From positions 496,001 to 560,000 of the forward strand of contig NZ_JAINZT010000002.1 in the NCBI RefSeq assembly GCF_020166515.1: 64,000 nt of DNA, given 5' to 3'. Both the position numbers and the translations under genes were made by a program. The stretch is from Robertkochia flava. GTDB taxonomy: Bacteria > Bacteroidota > Bacteroidia > Flavobacteriales > Flavobacteriaceae. Positions 36,329-44,343 of the stretch are shown piece by piece (position 1 is the stretch's first letter; every line of letters starts with the position of its first letter). The notes under the pieces are model-generated. The model worked only from the letters and a program-made list of their open reading frames with translations, made no database searches and was not told the origin of the DNA.

Positions 36329-36715
36329 ATGGATGCAGATATTAAAGTAAGATATTCTGATAAGGACCTGGAGGAATTCAGAGTACTTATTGAAAATAAG
36401 ATAGAGAAGGCCAAACAGGATCTGGACCTGCTCAAGAGTTCTTACAAGAACGACGGGAATAATGGTACAGATGATACGTCTCCCACATTCAAAGCTTTCG
36501 AAGAAGGTTCGGAGACCATGAGTCGGGAAGCCAATACGCAGCTGGCCCTGCGTCAGGAAAAGTTTATCCGTGACCTTAAGAATGCCTTGGTGCGTATTCA
36601 AAATAAAACCTACGGCATTTGCAGGGTAACCGGGAAGCTTATCAATAAGGAGCGCTTAAAGCTGGTGCCTCATGCAACCTTAAGTATTGAAGCTAAGAAC
36701 CTGCAGAAACGTTAA
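36329..36715 (+). CDS. TraR/DksA-family protein with a degenerate zinc finger
   Basis: A 128-residue protein with a long N-terminal coiled coil (about residues 8-90) and the C-terminal DksA finger region YGICRVTGKLI...LVPHATLSIEA. Of the four usual finger cysteines only one is left (Cys in GIC), so a zinc site is unlikely. Such degenerate TraR/DksA proteins are common in Bacteroidota. It may act at the RNA polymerase secondary channel. Gene order ileS-dksA-(x)-lspA recurs in Flavobacteria. Its stop overlaps the frame of the next gene, and a terminator follows. Confidence 0.88.
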   Translation: MDADIKVRYSDKDLEEFRVLIENKIEKAKQDLDLLKSSYKNDGNNGTDDTSPTFKAFEEGSETMSREANTQLALRQEKFIRDLKNALVRIQNKTYGICRVTGKLINKERLKLVPHATLSIEAKNLQKR

Positions 36716-36743
36716 TGCCTGAAGGTATGTTTCATAAAAGAAT

Positions 36744-36768
36744 ACGCCCTCAACAAGGGCGTTTTTTT
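36744..36768 (+). terminator. Intrinsic terminator directly before the ATG at 36769
   Basis: ACGCCCT (36744-36750) pairs with AGGGCGT (36756-36762), loop CAACA, then T6. It ends transcription of ileS-dksA, yet abuts the start of the next gene. Confidence 0.85.
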
Positions 36769-37380
36769 ATGTTGTGTTGCCTCTGTTGCTTTTCGGTGTT
36801 CCTTCATGCTCAAAAGCGCCTGGAGCGTGTATATGATGTCGAGTTTCTGACCAAAATTCAGATCGATGCAGAAAAAATCTATCAGGTAGAACTGGAATCT
36901 GTAGAGGTGGGACATCAGGTGTGGGTAGAGACTTTTATCGAAGGAGAATACCAGGCAGAATTAACTGTAAGTTCCCGACAGGAAGGGAGTACCTTGTTTC
37001 TGGAGGGGGTATTTATTCCTTCTTTCGAGAATCCAAATGATAAACTGAGTGCGCATAAGGTGCTCTCTGTTAGTCTTAAGGTAAAGGTGCCCCGGCAGTT
37101 GATGGTTGAGCTTTTTGGTTCGTCAACCCGCGTAGTGGCTAAAGGGAACTACAACGATCTGGATATAAGTACCCGCAAAGGTCCTGTTTTCCTGGAAAAT
37201 GTAGAGGGCCTGGTTAAAGTAAAAACTGCCAATGCGGAGATCAGGGCAACCCGTCTAAGTGGATATGTGCAGGCTGCAACCTCTTATGGAAAGGTGTATC
37301 GGGGAAAAGTAAGGTCTGGCAATTCAAGTATATCCCTGGAATCGGTTAACGGAGATATATACATAAATAAAGAAGAATAA
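36769..37380 (+). CDS. Secreted head/DUF4097-like beta-helical protein
   Basis: A 203-residue protein whose signal peptide ends in FLHAQ. The rest is regular beta structure with short repeats (DLDISTRKGPVFLENVEG, VKVKTANAEIRATRLSG, SLESVNGDIYI), as in DUF4097/head-GIN adhesin-like domains. The function is unknown. The frame is open from 36715 (overlapping the dksA-like stop), but the terminator hairpin lies inside that extension, so ATG 36769 is chosen; it starts exactly where the T run ends. Regulation by readthrough is possible. Confidence 0.7.
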   Translation: MLCCLCCFSVFLHAQKRLERVYDVEFLTKIQIDAEKIYQVELESVEVGHQVWVETFIEGEYQAELTVSSRQEGSTLFLEGVFIPSFENPNDKLSAHKVLSVSLKVKVPRQLMVELFGSSTRVVAKGNYNDLDISTRKGPVFLENVEGLVKVKTANAEIRATRLSGYVQAATSYGKVYRGKVRSGNSSISLESVNGDIYINKEE

Positions 37381-37386
37381 TATTTT

Positions 37387-37394
37387 TATTTTTG
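37387..37394 (+). promoter_or_regulatory. -7 promoter element (TATTTTTG) for lspA
   Basis: TATTTTTG matches TAnnTTTG exactly, about 55 bp before the lspA ATG. Confidence 0.4.
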
Positions 37395-37449
37395 GGTCGC
37401 TTCCAGACACTTTACTCCGGGGCTTCTCAATAAATTGAATCAAAGAACG

Positions 37450-38079
37450 ATGTCGTTAAAAAAAGCTGGGTTAATTGTTTTTCTGGTTATCCTTATAGAC
37501 CAGTTATCAAAGATTTACATAAAGACAAATTATGTGCTGGGTGAATATACTGAGGTATTCAGCTGGTTTAAAATTTTGTTTATCGAGAACGAAGGCGCTG
37601 CCTGGGGTACGAAACTCAGTGATATCATTCCCACGGTTTCAGACGGGACGGGGAAACTGATCCTGACCGTATTCCGCATATTTGCGATCGCAGGTATTGG
37701 ATACTGGCTGCTGGATACCATTAAAAAAGGGGGAACCCGGATTCTGATCCTGGCTATTGCCCTCATCTTTGCCGGGGCTCTTGGGAATATTATTGATTCT
37801 GTGTTCTATGGAGTGATCTTCAACGACAGTTACGGTCAGGTGGCCACCTTTTTTGCCGAGGACCCCTACGGGAGCCTGCTTAAAGGAAAGGTGGTGGATA
37901 TGTTGCATTTTCCTCTTATAGATACTGTTTGGCCGGAATGGGTGCCTGTGGTGGGCGGAAACAACTTCAGGTTCTTCGAGCCGGTTTTCAACATCGCAGA
38001 TGCTGCGATCAGTATTGGAGTGGGTATCCTGATTGTGTTCAATAAAAAGGCATTTCCCAAAGACAGGGAGCAGGATTAA
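37450..38079 (+). CDS. lspA: Lipoprotein signal peptidase (LspA)
   Basis: A 209-residue integral membrane aspartic peptidase that removes signal peptides from prolipoproteins. The family motifs are ENEGAAWG, GALGNIIDSV (first catalytic Asp) and FNIADAAISIG (second). It is longer than the 160-residue E. coli enzyme because of an extra periplasmic loop between them (about residues 130-180), a usual Bacteroidota trait. The frame can begin at TTG 37435; ATG 37450 is preferred. The stop shares bases with the converging cyclo-ligase stop. Many lipoproteins in this window are its substrates. Confidence 0.95.
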   Translation: MSLKKAGLIVFLVILIDQLSKIYIKTNYVLGEYTEVFSWFKILFIENEGAAWGTKLSDIIPTVSDGTGKLILTVFRIFAIAGIGYWLLDTIKKGGTRILILAIALIFAGALGNIIDSVFYGVIFNDSYGQVATFFAEDPYGSLLKGKVVDMLHFPLIDTVWPEWVPVVGGNNFRFFEPVFNIADAAISIGVGILIVFNKKAFPKDREQD

Positions 38080-38645
38080 TTTCTGAAATCAAAGATCCCG
38101 TCCGGAGTAATACACATATCCAGTGGGATGTCGTATTCGTCCAGATCACTTATCTCTTTAACCGGTTCAAAAAAAGACACCCCTATTTTAAGTGTGTCCT
38201 TACGGCAAGAATTAAGAAATCTGTCGTAAAAACCCTTGCCATAACCTACCCGGTTTCCAGATCGGTCAAAAGCCAGGAGCGGCACGAACACCACATCCAA
38301 CTCTGTTGGTGCTATTTCGATACCCGATACAGGTTCCGGAATTCCAAAACTGTTGTTCTTTATTGAAGTGCTGTCGGTAAGCAGGTAATGTTTCATACTT
38401 CCATCAGCGAAATTTGATCTTGAAATCACGACATTCTTGTCTTTCCCCTGGATGGCAGTTAACAGGAAGGTCGTGTCCACTTCCCTGTGCTTTGCAATAG
38501 GAAGAAACAGGTGGAAGGTATTATTGTGCCATATTTTGGCCCTGAGCGCCTGGTTGGCAATGTGAATGCTTAACTCCTCCAGAGTGTCCTGATCCAGAGT
38601 CTGACGTTTCTCCTTATAAAGTTTTCTCAGTGCTGTTTTATTCAT
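38076..38645 (-). CDS. 5-formyltetrahydrofolate cyclo-ligase
   Basis: A 189-residue enzyme that uses ATP to turn 5-formyl-THF into 5,10-methenyl-THF. It shows KTALRKLYKEKR near the N terminus, FVPLLAFDRSGNRVGYGKGFYDRF (the substrate/ATP loop) and a C-terminal IPLDMCITPDG. A longer frame starts at 38723, but its N-terminal part is not family-like, so I chose 38645. The 3' end overlaps lspA by 4 bp on the other strand (each stop codon lies in the other's). Confidence 0.9.
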   Translation of the reverse strand: MNKTALRKLYKEKRQTLDQDTLEELSIHIANQALRAKIWHNNTFHLFLPIAKHREVDTTFLLTAIQGKDKNVVISRSNFADGSMKHYLLTDSTSIKNNSFGIPEPVSGIEIAPTELDVVFVPLLAFDRSGNRVGYGKGFYDRFLNSCRKDTLKIGVSFFEPVKEISDLDEYDIPLDMCITPDGIFDFRN

Positions 38646-38892
38646 AGTTAAAAGCGTACAATTATCTGATGACTGATCTGTTGAGAAACGCGATCCCGCC
38701 ATTTTAATGGGGTGAAAGTACAAATTAAGGATGAAATTGATCTAGGTTTTACAGGTTCTCCCTGAAAAGATATTGAGTATACATAGGTGCAGGGTACAGA
38801 AGCCTGCAGAGGGAAGTTGGAAATTATAGGGAGGATCGTGTCAAGTTGATTTTATTTATCAATCCTGATGTTCTATTTTTAAAGGGTTGCAA

Positions 38893-38940
38893 GAGCATGA
38901 GGATTACTGCCCTCGGGGAATGCTGCCCGGGAACATGCTC
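38893..38940 (+). promoter_or_regulatory. Possible structured leader before uvrC
   Basis: A 7-bp stem GAGCATG/CATGCTC (38893-38899 with 38934-38940) encloses a GC-rich segment with CCCTCGGGG and GCCCGGG. A strong AGGAGGTG (38953-38960) follows, then the uvrC ATG at 38966. The 320 bp from 38646 to 38965 otherwise holds no gene I can support; a weak TATTTTTA (38874-38881) may be its -7 box. Confidence 0.3.
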
Positions 38941-38965
38941 CCGACGTTTAACAGGAGGTGTAAAA

Positions 38966-40753
38966 ATGACAAATGCCAATTTAGACGTACAATTAAAGAC
39001 CTTACCGGAGAGTCCGGGCGTATACCAATTCTATGATAAGGATGAGAAATTGCTCTATGTCGGTAAGGCAAAGAACCTTAAAAGGCGGGTCGCTTCCTAT
39101 TTTCAGAAAACCCATGACAGTGGAAAGACCAGGGTGCTGGTTAAAAAGATAAGAGGTATCCGTCATGTTGTCGTTCCCACAGAGACCGATGCCCTGCTGT
39201 TGGAGAACAATCTCATTAAGAAATACCAGCCGCGGTATAATGTCATGCTTAAAGATGATAAGACCTACCCGTGGATCTGTATAAAAAATGAGCGTTTCCC
39301 AAGAATATTTCCCACCCGGAAGGTAGTACGTGACGGTTCAGAATACTTCGGGCCGTATACCAGTATGAAAACCATAAGAACATTGCTGGATCTTATAAAG
39401 GGACTCTATGCCCTGAGAACGTGTAACTACGACCTGGCCTCGGAGAAGGTGGATTCAGGAAAATATAAGGTTTGCCTGGAATACCACCTGGGAAATTGTA
39501 AAGGGCCATGCGAGGGGTTGCACTCAGAAGCCGATTACAACCAACAGGTGGAAGAGATCAGGAAGATCATCAAAGGGGATTTTAAGGATTCACTCCGGCA
39601 TTTCCGTGCGCTTATGAACTCTTACGCGGAAGAGATGCGATTCGAAGATGCACAGCGCATCAAAGAAAAGATGGAAGTACTCCAGAATTACCAGGTAAAA
39701 TCAACAGTGGTAAATCCTAAGATCAGCAATGTAGATGTTTTTAGTATAGTTGCTGACGAGGGTTTTGCCTATGTCAATTTTTTGCAATTGTCTTATGGGT
39801 CTATTATACGGGCACATACGGTGGAGATCAAAAAGAAACTCGATGAATCTGACAAGGAATTGCTGGAGCTTGCCATTACGGATATGCGAAATAAGTTTCA
39901 CTCGAGATCACGGGAGATCTATACCCCCTTTAAGGTAGAGGTTGGGGAAGATATCAAGGTAACAGTGCCTAAACTCGGGGATAAGAAAAGGATCGTCGAG
40001 TTGTCGGAACGCAATGCGAAACTATACAGGCAGGAAAAATTCAAACAGATCAGGATTACAGATCCGGACCGTCATGTGAAGCGTATCATGGAGCAGATGA
40101 AGAAGGATCTTCGGCTTTCTGCAGAGCCCAGGCACATTGAGTGTTTTGATAATTCGAACATTCAGGGAACCAATCCTGTGGCAGCCTGTGTGGTATTTAA
40201 AGATGGAAAACCCAGTAAGAAGGAATACCGCCATTTCAACATAAAGACCGTGGAAGGGCCGGACGACTTTGCCTCAATGGAAGAGGTGGTGCACCGTCGT
40301 TACCGGCGAATGCTGGAAGAAGATCAGGACCTTCCTCAGTTAATCGTTATCGATGGAGGGAAGGGCCAGTTAAATGCAGCCCTGAAGAGCCTTGACCGTT
40401 TGGGGTTAAGGGGTAAGATCGCGATCATCGGTATCGCTAAAAGACTGGAGGAAATTTTCTACCCAGGAGACTCCGTGCCCCTGTATCTAGATAAGCGATC
40501 GGAGACCCTTAAGATCATACAGCAGCTTCGGAATGAGGCACACCGATTTGGAATCACATTTCATCGAAAGAAGCGTTCGAAGGCGGCAATTGATACCGAA
40601 CTTACAGCTATAGATGGCGTAGGTAAAAAAACCGCTGAAGAACTGCTTAAGAAATTCAGGTCTGTAAAGCGAATCCGGGAAGCTTCTCTGGAGGAATTGT
40701 CTGAGGTGGTTGGATCTTCGAAAGCATCGAAAATATTCAAGGCTTTTCAATAA
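38966..40753 (+). CDS. uvrC: Excinuclease ABC subunit C (UvrC)
   Basis: A 595-residue UvrC. The GIY-YIG domain is at the start (LPESPGVYQFYDKDEKLLYVGKAK), followed by the Cys-rich region, the UvrB-binding UVR motif (about residues 205-235), the RNase H-like endonuclease half (IECFDNSNIQGTNPVAACVVF) and C-terminal helix-hairpin-helix motifs (IDGVGKKTAEELLKKF). It makes both nicks in nucleotide excision repair. The frame is open 40 codons upstream, but the ATG after AGGAGGTG gives the standard N terminus. Confidence 0.95.
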   Translation: MTNANLDVQLKTLPESPGVYQFYDKDEKLLYVGKAKNLKRRVASYFQKTHDSGKTRVLVKKIRGIRHVVVPTETDALLLENNLIKKYQPRYNVMLKDDKTYPWICIKNERFPRIFPTRKVVRDGSEYFGPYTSMKTIRTLLDLIKGLYALRTCNYDLASEKVDSGKYKVCLEYHLGNCKGPCEGLHSEADYNQQVEEIRKIIKGDFKDSLRHFRALMNSYAEEMRFEDAQRIKEKMEVLQNYQVKSTVVNPKISNVDVFSIVADEGFAYVNFLQLSYGSIIRAHTVEIKKKLDESDKELLELAITDMRNKFHSRSREIYTPFKVEVGEDIKVTVPKLGDKKRIVELSERNAKLYRQEKFKQIRITDPDRHVKRIMEQMKKDLRLSAEPRHIECFDNSNIQGTNPVAACVVFKDGKPSKKEYRHFNIKTVEGPDDFASMEEVVHRRYRRMLEEDQDLPQLIVIDGGKGQLNAALKSLDRLGLRGKIAIIGIAKRLEEIFYPGDSVPLYLDKRSETLKIIQQLRNEAHRFGITFHRKKRSKAAIDTELTAIDGVGKKTAEELLKKFRSVKRIREASLEELSEVVGSSKASKIFKAFQ

Positions 40754-40774
40754 AATTCGCAGTATCTTTATTTT

Positions 40775-43009
40775 ATGAAATGGTGGTTCCTTATCCTGGT
40801 ATTGATCGGTTCCTCATTATTGGTTTTTCCTCAGAATTCCGGTAAGGGCGATCTCAAGGTGGGTCTTGTGCTCAGTGGCGGAGGTGCCAAGGGCCTGGCT
40901 CATATTGGAGCCTTAAGAGCTATAGAAGAATCCGGCGTTCGTATCGATTATATTGGAGGTACCTCAATGGGGGCCATTGTAGGAGCCCTCTATGCAAGTG
41001 GGTATTCGGCAAAGGAACTGGATTCCATTTTCAGGGCAGTAGATTTCGATAAGCTTATCCAGGGGTATGTGCCCAGAAGTTCCATGAACTTCTACGAAAA
41101 ACAGAACAATGAAAAATATGCGCTGAGCCTTCCTTTTGACAGGTTCAGAATTAGTTTCCCCTCTTCGATCTCCAGTGGCCAGAATGTGTACAGCCTTTTC
41201 TCGAAATTGCTTTTTCACGTTAGTGATGTTGAAGACTTCAATGAACTGCCGATCCCTTTTTTTTGTATAGCCACCGATGTGGAGACCGGGGAAGTTGTAA
41301 AGCTCGATAAGGGCTACCTGCCACTGGCCATCAGTGCATCGGGTGCATTTCCCTCGCTTTTTGAACCCGTTCGTATCGGGGATCGGATCCTTTTGGATGG
41401 CGGGGTGGTCAACAATTATCCTATAGATGAAGTACGAGCTCTTGGCGCAGATGTGATTATCGGGGTGGATGTTCAGGATGCCCTGGCTACCGCCGATGAA
41501 CTGCGTTCTGCTACTCAGGTATTGTTGCAGATCAACAATTACAGAACCGTAAGGTCGATGGACGAAAAGATCAGGAAAACCGACATCTATATCGAGCCCG
41601 ATATTACAGATTTCAGTGTAATCTCTTTTAACGATGGCGCCCGCATAATTAAAAACGGCTATGATGCGGCCCTCAGGCAAAGAATACCTCTGGATAGTCT
41701 GGGACTGTTACAGGGAGGAGTACCTCCGGTACGTCCTGAAGTTCCCCCTGCAGAACCTTTTGTGATCAGCAACGTTAAAATAACCGGGAATCACGATTAC
41801 TCCAGGAGGTATATCAAAGGGAAGCTGAGGTACGAGCTGAACGAGGTTACAAATTTTGAGGAATTGGACCAGGGTTTTAACAATCTAGCAGCCACCAATA
41901 ATTTCAGTAGTGTAAAATATGTTTTAAGACCCAACGGGGAAGAGAATAGGTACAACATGGAGTTGCAGCTCAAGGAAGAGAAAACCAAGAATTTTTTAAA
42001 GCTCGGGGTGCATTACGATGGGTTATACAATACGGGGGGATTAATAAATTTCACCAGGAAGCATTTGCTGATGCACGATGACGTGATGTCTTTTGATTTT
42101 ATTTTGGGCGACCAGATTCGATACAATTTCGATTATTATCTCGACAAGGGGAGTTACTGGAGTCTTGGAGTCCGATCCCGTTTCAATACCTTTCAAAAGG
42201 ATGTCGATTTCGAATTTGCGAGCCGCGATATCCGCGTGGAGCTTCCCGAGGTGAATAAGCTCGATATCAGACTGAATGACCTGACCAACCAGGTCTATGT
42301 GCAGACCAACTGGGGAGAAGAATTCGTTTTCGGGCTTGGGCTGGAACATAAGTGGTTGCGACTGCGATCTGAGACAGCTACAACTGCCCAGGGGGAATTT
42401 GTGGATATAGATAACTCCAACTATCTCAGTACGTATGGTTTTTTAAAACTGGACACCCTGGATGACCTGTATTTTCCTACACGGGGATTTTTCTTCGATG
42501 GCGACTTTCACCTGTATATGATAGCCACCCAGTTTGACCCGTCTGATCTGGGGAGTTTTTCGATAGCTAAAGCAAAAATGGGATTTGCACTTCCAATTAC
42601 TTCCGGCCTGGCATTTAACCTCTTTACAGAGGGAGGGTTTAATCTGGGAGAAGCCGATGTGAACTCTCTGGATTTTGTTTTGGGAGGTTATGGGGCGGCG
42701 TATATCAATAACCTTACCGATTTTCTGGGTTACGACTTTATAAGCTTTGGAGGGGATAGTTATGTTAAGGGAACCTTAAGGACCGACTGGAACTTTATCG
42801 GCAGTCATCACCTGAATTTTACTGCAAATTATTCCAATGCAGGGGATGGGATCTTTGATAATGGAGAATGGTTCACACTTCCTGATTATTCAGGCTATGC
42901 AGTAGGTTATGGATTTAAATCATTCATAGGGCCTGCCGAAGTGAAGTATTCCTGGTCACCGGAATTAAATGACGGACTCTGGATGTTTAGCATCGGGTTC
43001 TGGTTTTAA
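40775..43009 (+). CDS. Patatin-like phospholipase fused to a POTRA and outer-membrane beta-barrel (PlpD-like)
   Basis: A 744-residue protein in three parts. After a short signal (FPQNS) comes a patatin domain with GGGAKG (35-40), nucleophile Ser64 in GTSMG and Asp208 in DGG. Next, around residues 328-395, a POTRA-like segment (FVISNVKITGNHDYSRRYIKGKLRYEL), then a BamA/FhaC-like 16-strand barrel ending in FSIGFWF with a C-terminal Phe. This is the layout of type Vd autotransporters such as PlpD, although those may be cleaved. It likely releases or acts on lipids at the outer membrane. It starts 21 bp after uvrC. Confidence 0.9.
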   Translation: MKWWFLILVLIGSSLLVFPQNSGKGDLKVGLVLSGGGAKGLAHIGALRAIEESGVRIDYIGGTSMGAIVGALYASGYSAKELDSIFRAVDFDKLIQGYVPRSSMNFYEKQNNEKYALSLPFDRFRISFPSSISSGQNVYSLFSKLLFHVSDVEDFNELPIPFFCIATDVETGEVVKLDKGYLPLAISASGAFPSLFEPVRIGDRILLDGGVVNNYPIDEVRALGADVIIGVDVQDALATADELRSATQVLLQINNYRTVRSMDEKIRKTDIYIEPDITDFSVISFNDGARIIKNGYDAALRQRIPLDSLGLLQGGVPPVRPEVPPAEPFVISNVKITGNHDYSRRYIKGKLRYELNEVTNFEELDQGFNNLAATNNFSSVKYVLRPNGEENRYNMELQLKEEKTKNFLKLGVHYDGLYNTGGLINFTRKHLLMHDDVMSFDFILGDQIRYNFDYYLDKGSYWSLGVRSRFNTFQKDVDFEFASRDIRVELPEVNKLDIRLNDLTNQVYVQTNWGEEFVFGLGLEHKWLRLRSETATTAQGEFVDIDNSNYLSTYGFLKLDTLDDLYFPTRGFFFDGDFHLYMIATQFDPSDLGSFSIAKAKMGFALPITSGLAFNLFTEGGFNLGEADVNSLDFVLGGYGAAYINNLTDFLGYDFISFGGDSYVKGTLRTDWNFIGSHHLNFTANYSNAGDGIFDNGEWFTLPDYSGYAVGYGFKSFIGPAEVKYSWSPELNDGLWMFSIGFWF

Positions 43010-43042
43010 GATTTCATTATTGAAATCCACATCAATTATTCC

Positions 43043-43050
43043 GATATTTG
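43043..43050 (+). promoter_or_regulatory. Weak promoter candidate before hmgA (TTG-N20-GATATTTG)
   Basis: GATATTTG differs from TAnnTTTG by one base, with a TTG 20 bp upstream (43020-43022) and the ATG 23 bp after it. Confidence 0.3.
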
Positions 43051-43073
43051 TTAAAATTTCAAACGATTGAGTT

Positions 43074-44231
43074 ATGCCTTTCTACCATAAGTTGGGTAAG
43101 ATCCCACACAAGCGACATACCATTTTTAAAAAGCCGGACGGATCCCTGTATTACGAACAATTGTTCGGGACAATTGGTTTCGACGGCATGGCTACAAATA
43201 TGTACCATTTGCACCGGCCTACACAGGTGAAGGAAATTCGCGGGAAAAAGGATGTAACTCCAAAGGTGGCTGTCTCTAACAACATGCAATCGTTCAGGTT
43301 TCACGGCTTTAAGGTGAAGCCGGAGGATGATTACCTCAATAGCCGTAAGGCAGTACTCACCAACAGCGATTGTACGATCTACCTGGCTGCGCCTAAGAAA
43401 TCGGTAAAAGATTACTTTTTTAAAAATGCAGATGCCGATGAATTGATCTTTATTCACCGGGGAAGTGGTACCCTGCGAACCATGCTGGGAAACCTGGAAT
43501 TTAAGTACGGAGATTACCTGCTGCTGCCCCGCGGAATAATTTATCAGATAGATTTTGAAACTGAAGACAACAGGTTGTTTATTGTTGAATCGCGGCGACC
43601 GATTTATACCCCTAAGCGCTACAGGAACTGGTTCGGACAGTTGCTGGAACATTCTCCTTTCTGTGAACGCGACCTGAGGGCTCCTGAACATCTGGAGACC
43701 ATAGACGAAAAGGGAGAATTCCTGATGAAGATTAAAAAGCAGAACGAGATTTTCGATATGGTTTATGCCACCCATCCTTTTGATGTGGTGGGGTATGATG
43801 GATTTAATTTTCCGTATGCCTTCAGCATTCATGATTTCGAGCCTATAACAGGGCGAATCCATCAACCACCACCGGTGCATCAGACCTTCGAGACCGATGC
43901 ATTTGTGGTATGTAGTTTCGTGCCCAGACTTTACGATTACCATCCGGAGTCAATTCCTGCGCCTTACAATCACAGTAATATTGATTCTGACGAGGTCTTG
44001 TATTATGTGGATGGCGACTTTATGAGCAGAAATGACATCGAAGCCGGGCATATTTCGCTTCACCCTGCCGGGATACCACATGGTCCGCATCCGGGAGCGG
44101 TAGAGCGAAGTATCGGGAAGGAAAAGACCGAAGAGCTGGCAGTTATGGTAGATACCTTTAAGCCCTTAATGGTTACAGAAGAAGCGATGAAGATCGCAGA
44201 TAACGATTACTATAAATCCTGGCTGGAATAA
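43074..44231 (+). CDS. hmgA: Homogentisate 1,2-dioxygenase
   Basis: A 385-residue iron dioxygenase that opens the ring of homogentisate to maleylacetoacetate in tyrosine breakdown. The cupin core carries the His/Glu ligand region YNHSNIDSDE (about 298-307) and HPAGIPHGPHPG (330-341), the most conserved part of the family. At 385 residues it is shorter than the human form. hppD, the enzyme just before it in the pathway, is encoded 112 bp downstream. Maleylacetoacetate isomerase and fumarylacetoacetase are not in this window. Confidence 0.92.
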   Translation: MPFYHKLGKIPHKRHTIFKKPDGSLYYEQLFGTIGFDGMATNMYHLHRPTQVKEIRGKKDVTPKVAVSNNMQSFRFHGFKVKPEDDYLNSRKAVLTNSDCTIYLAAPKKSVKDYFFKNADADELIFIHRGSGTLRTMLGNLEFKYGDYLLLPRGIIYQIDFETEDNRLFIVESRRPIYTPKRYRNWFGQLLEHSPFCERDLRAPEHLETIDEKGEFLMKIKKQNEIFDMVYATHPFDVVGYDGFNFPYAFSIHDFEPITGRIHQPPPVHQTFETDAFVVCSFVPRLYDYHPESIPAPYNHSNIDSDEVLYYVDGDFMSRNDIEAGHISLHPAGIPHGPHPGAVERSIGKEKTEELAVMVDTFKPLMVTEEAMKIADNDYYKSWLE

Positions 44232-44343
44232 ATACAGGCAATATGTTGAACAACAGAGTGGATATTACCGCACACTTACGCGCCATGTGGTGAGGGAAGG
44301 TTAGACCTGAAGCAATTAATTTTTAACCTAAAAACAGAAGAAA

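Noticed and set aside
38646-38965. 320-bp gap searched for tRNA, riboswitch or small ORF
   Set aside because: No tRNA-like fold, no known riboswitch signature and no frame with coding character; only a possible leader hairpin is reported.
40964-41680. 238-codon minus-strand frame opposite the patatin domain
   Set aside because: The plus strand contains intact GTSMG and DGG motifs; the minus frame has nothing conserved.
43059-43943. 294-codon minus-strand frame opposite hmgA
   Set aside because: Long, but opposite a clearly conserved dioxygenase; composition (many His, Arg, Ile) is that of a shadow frame.
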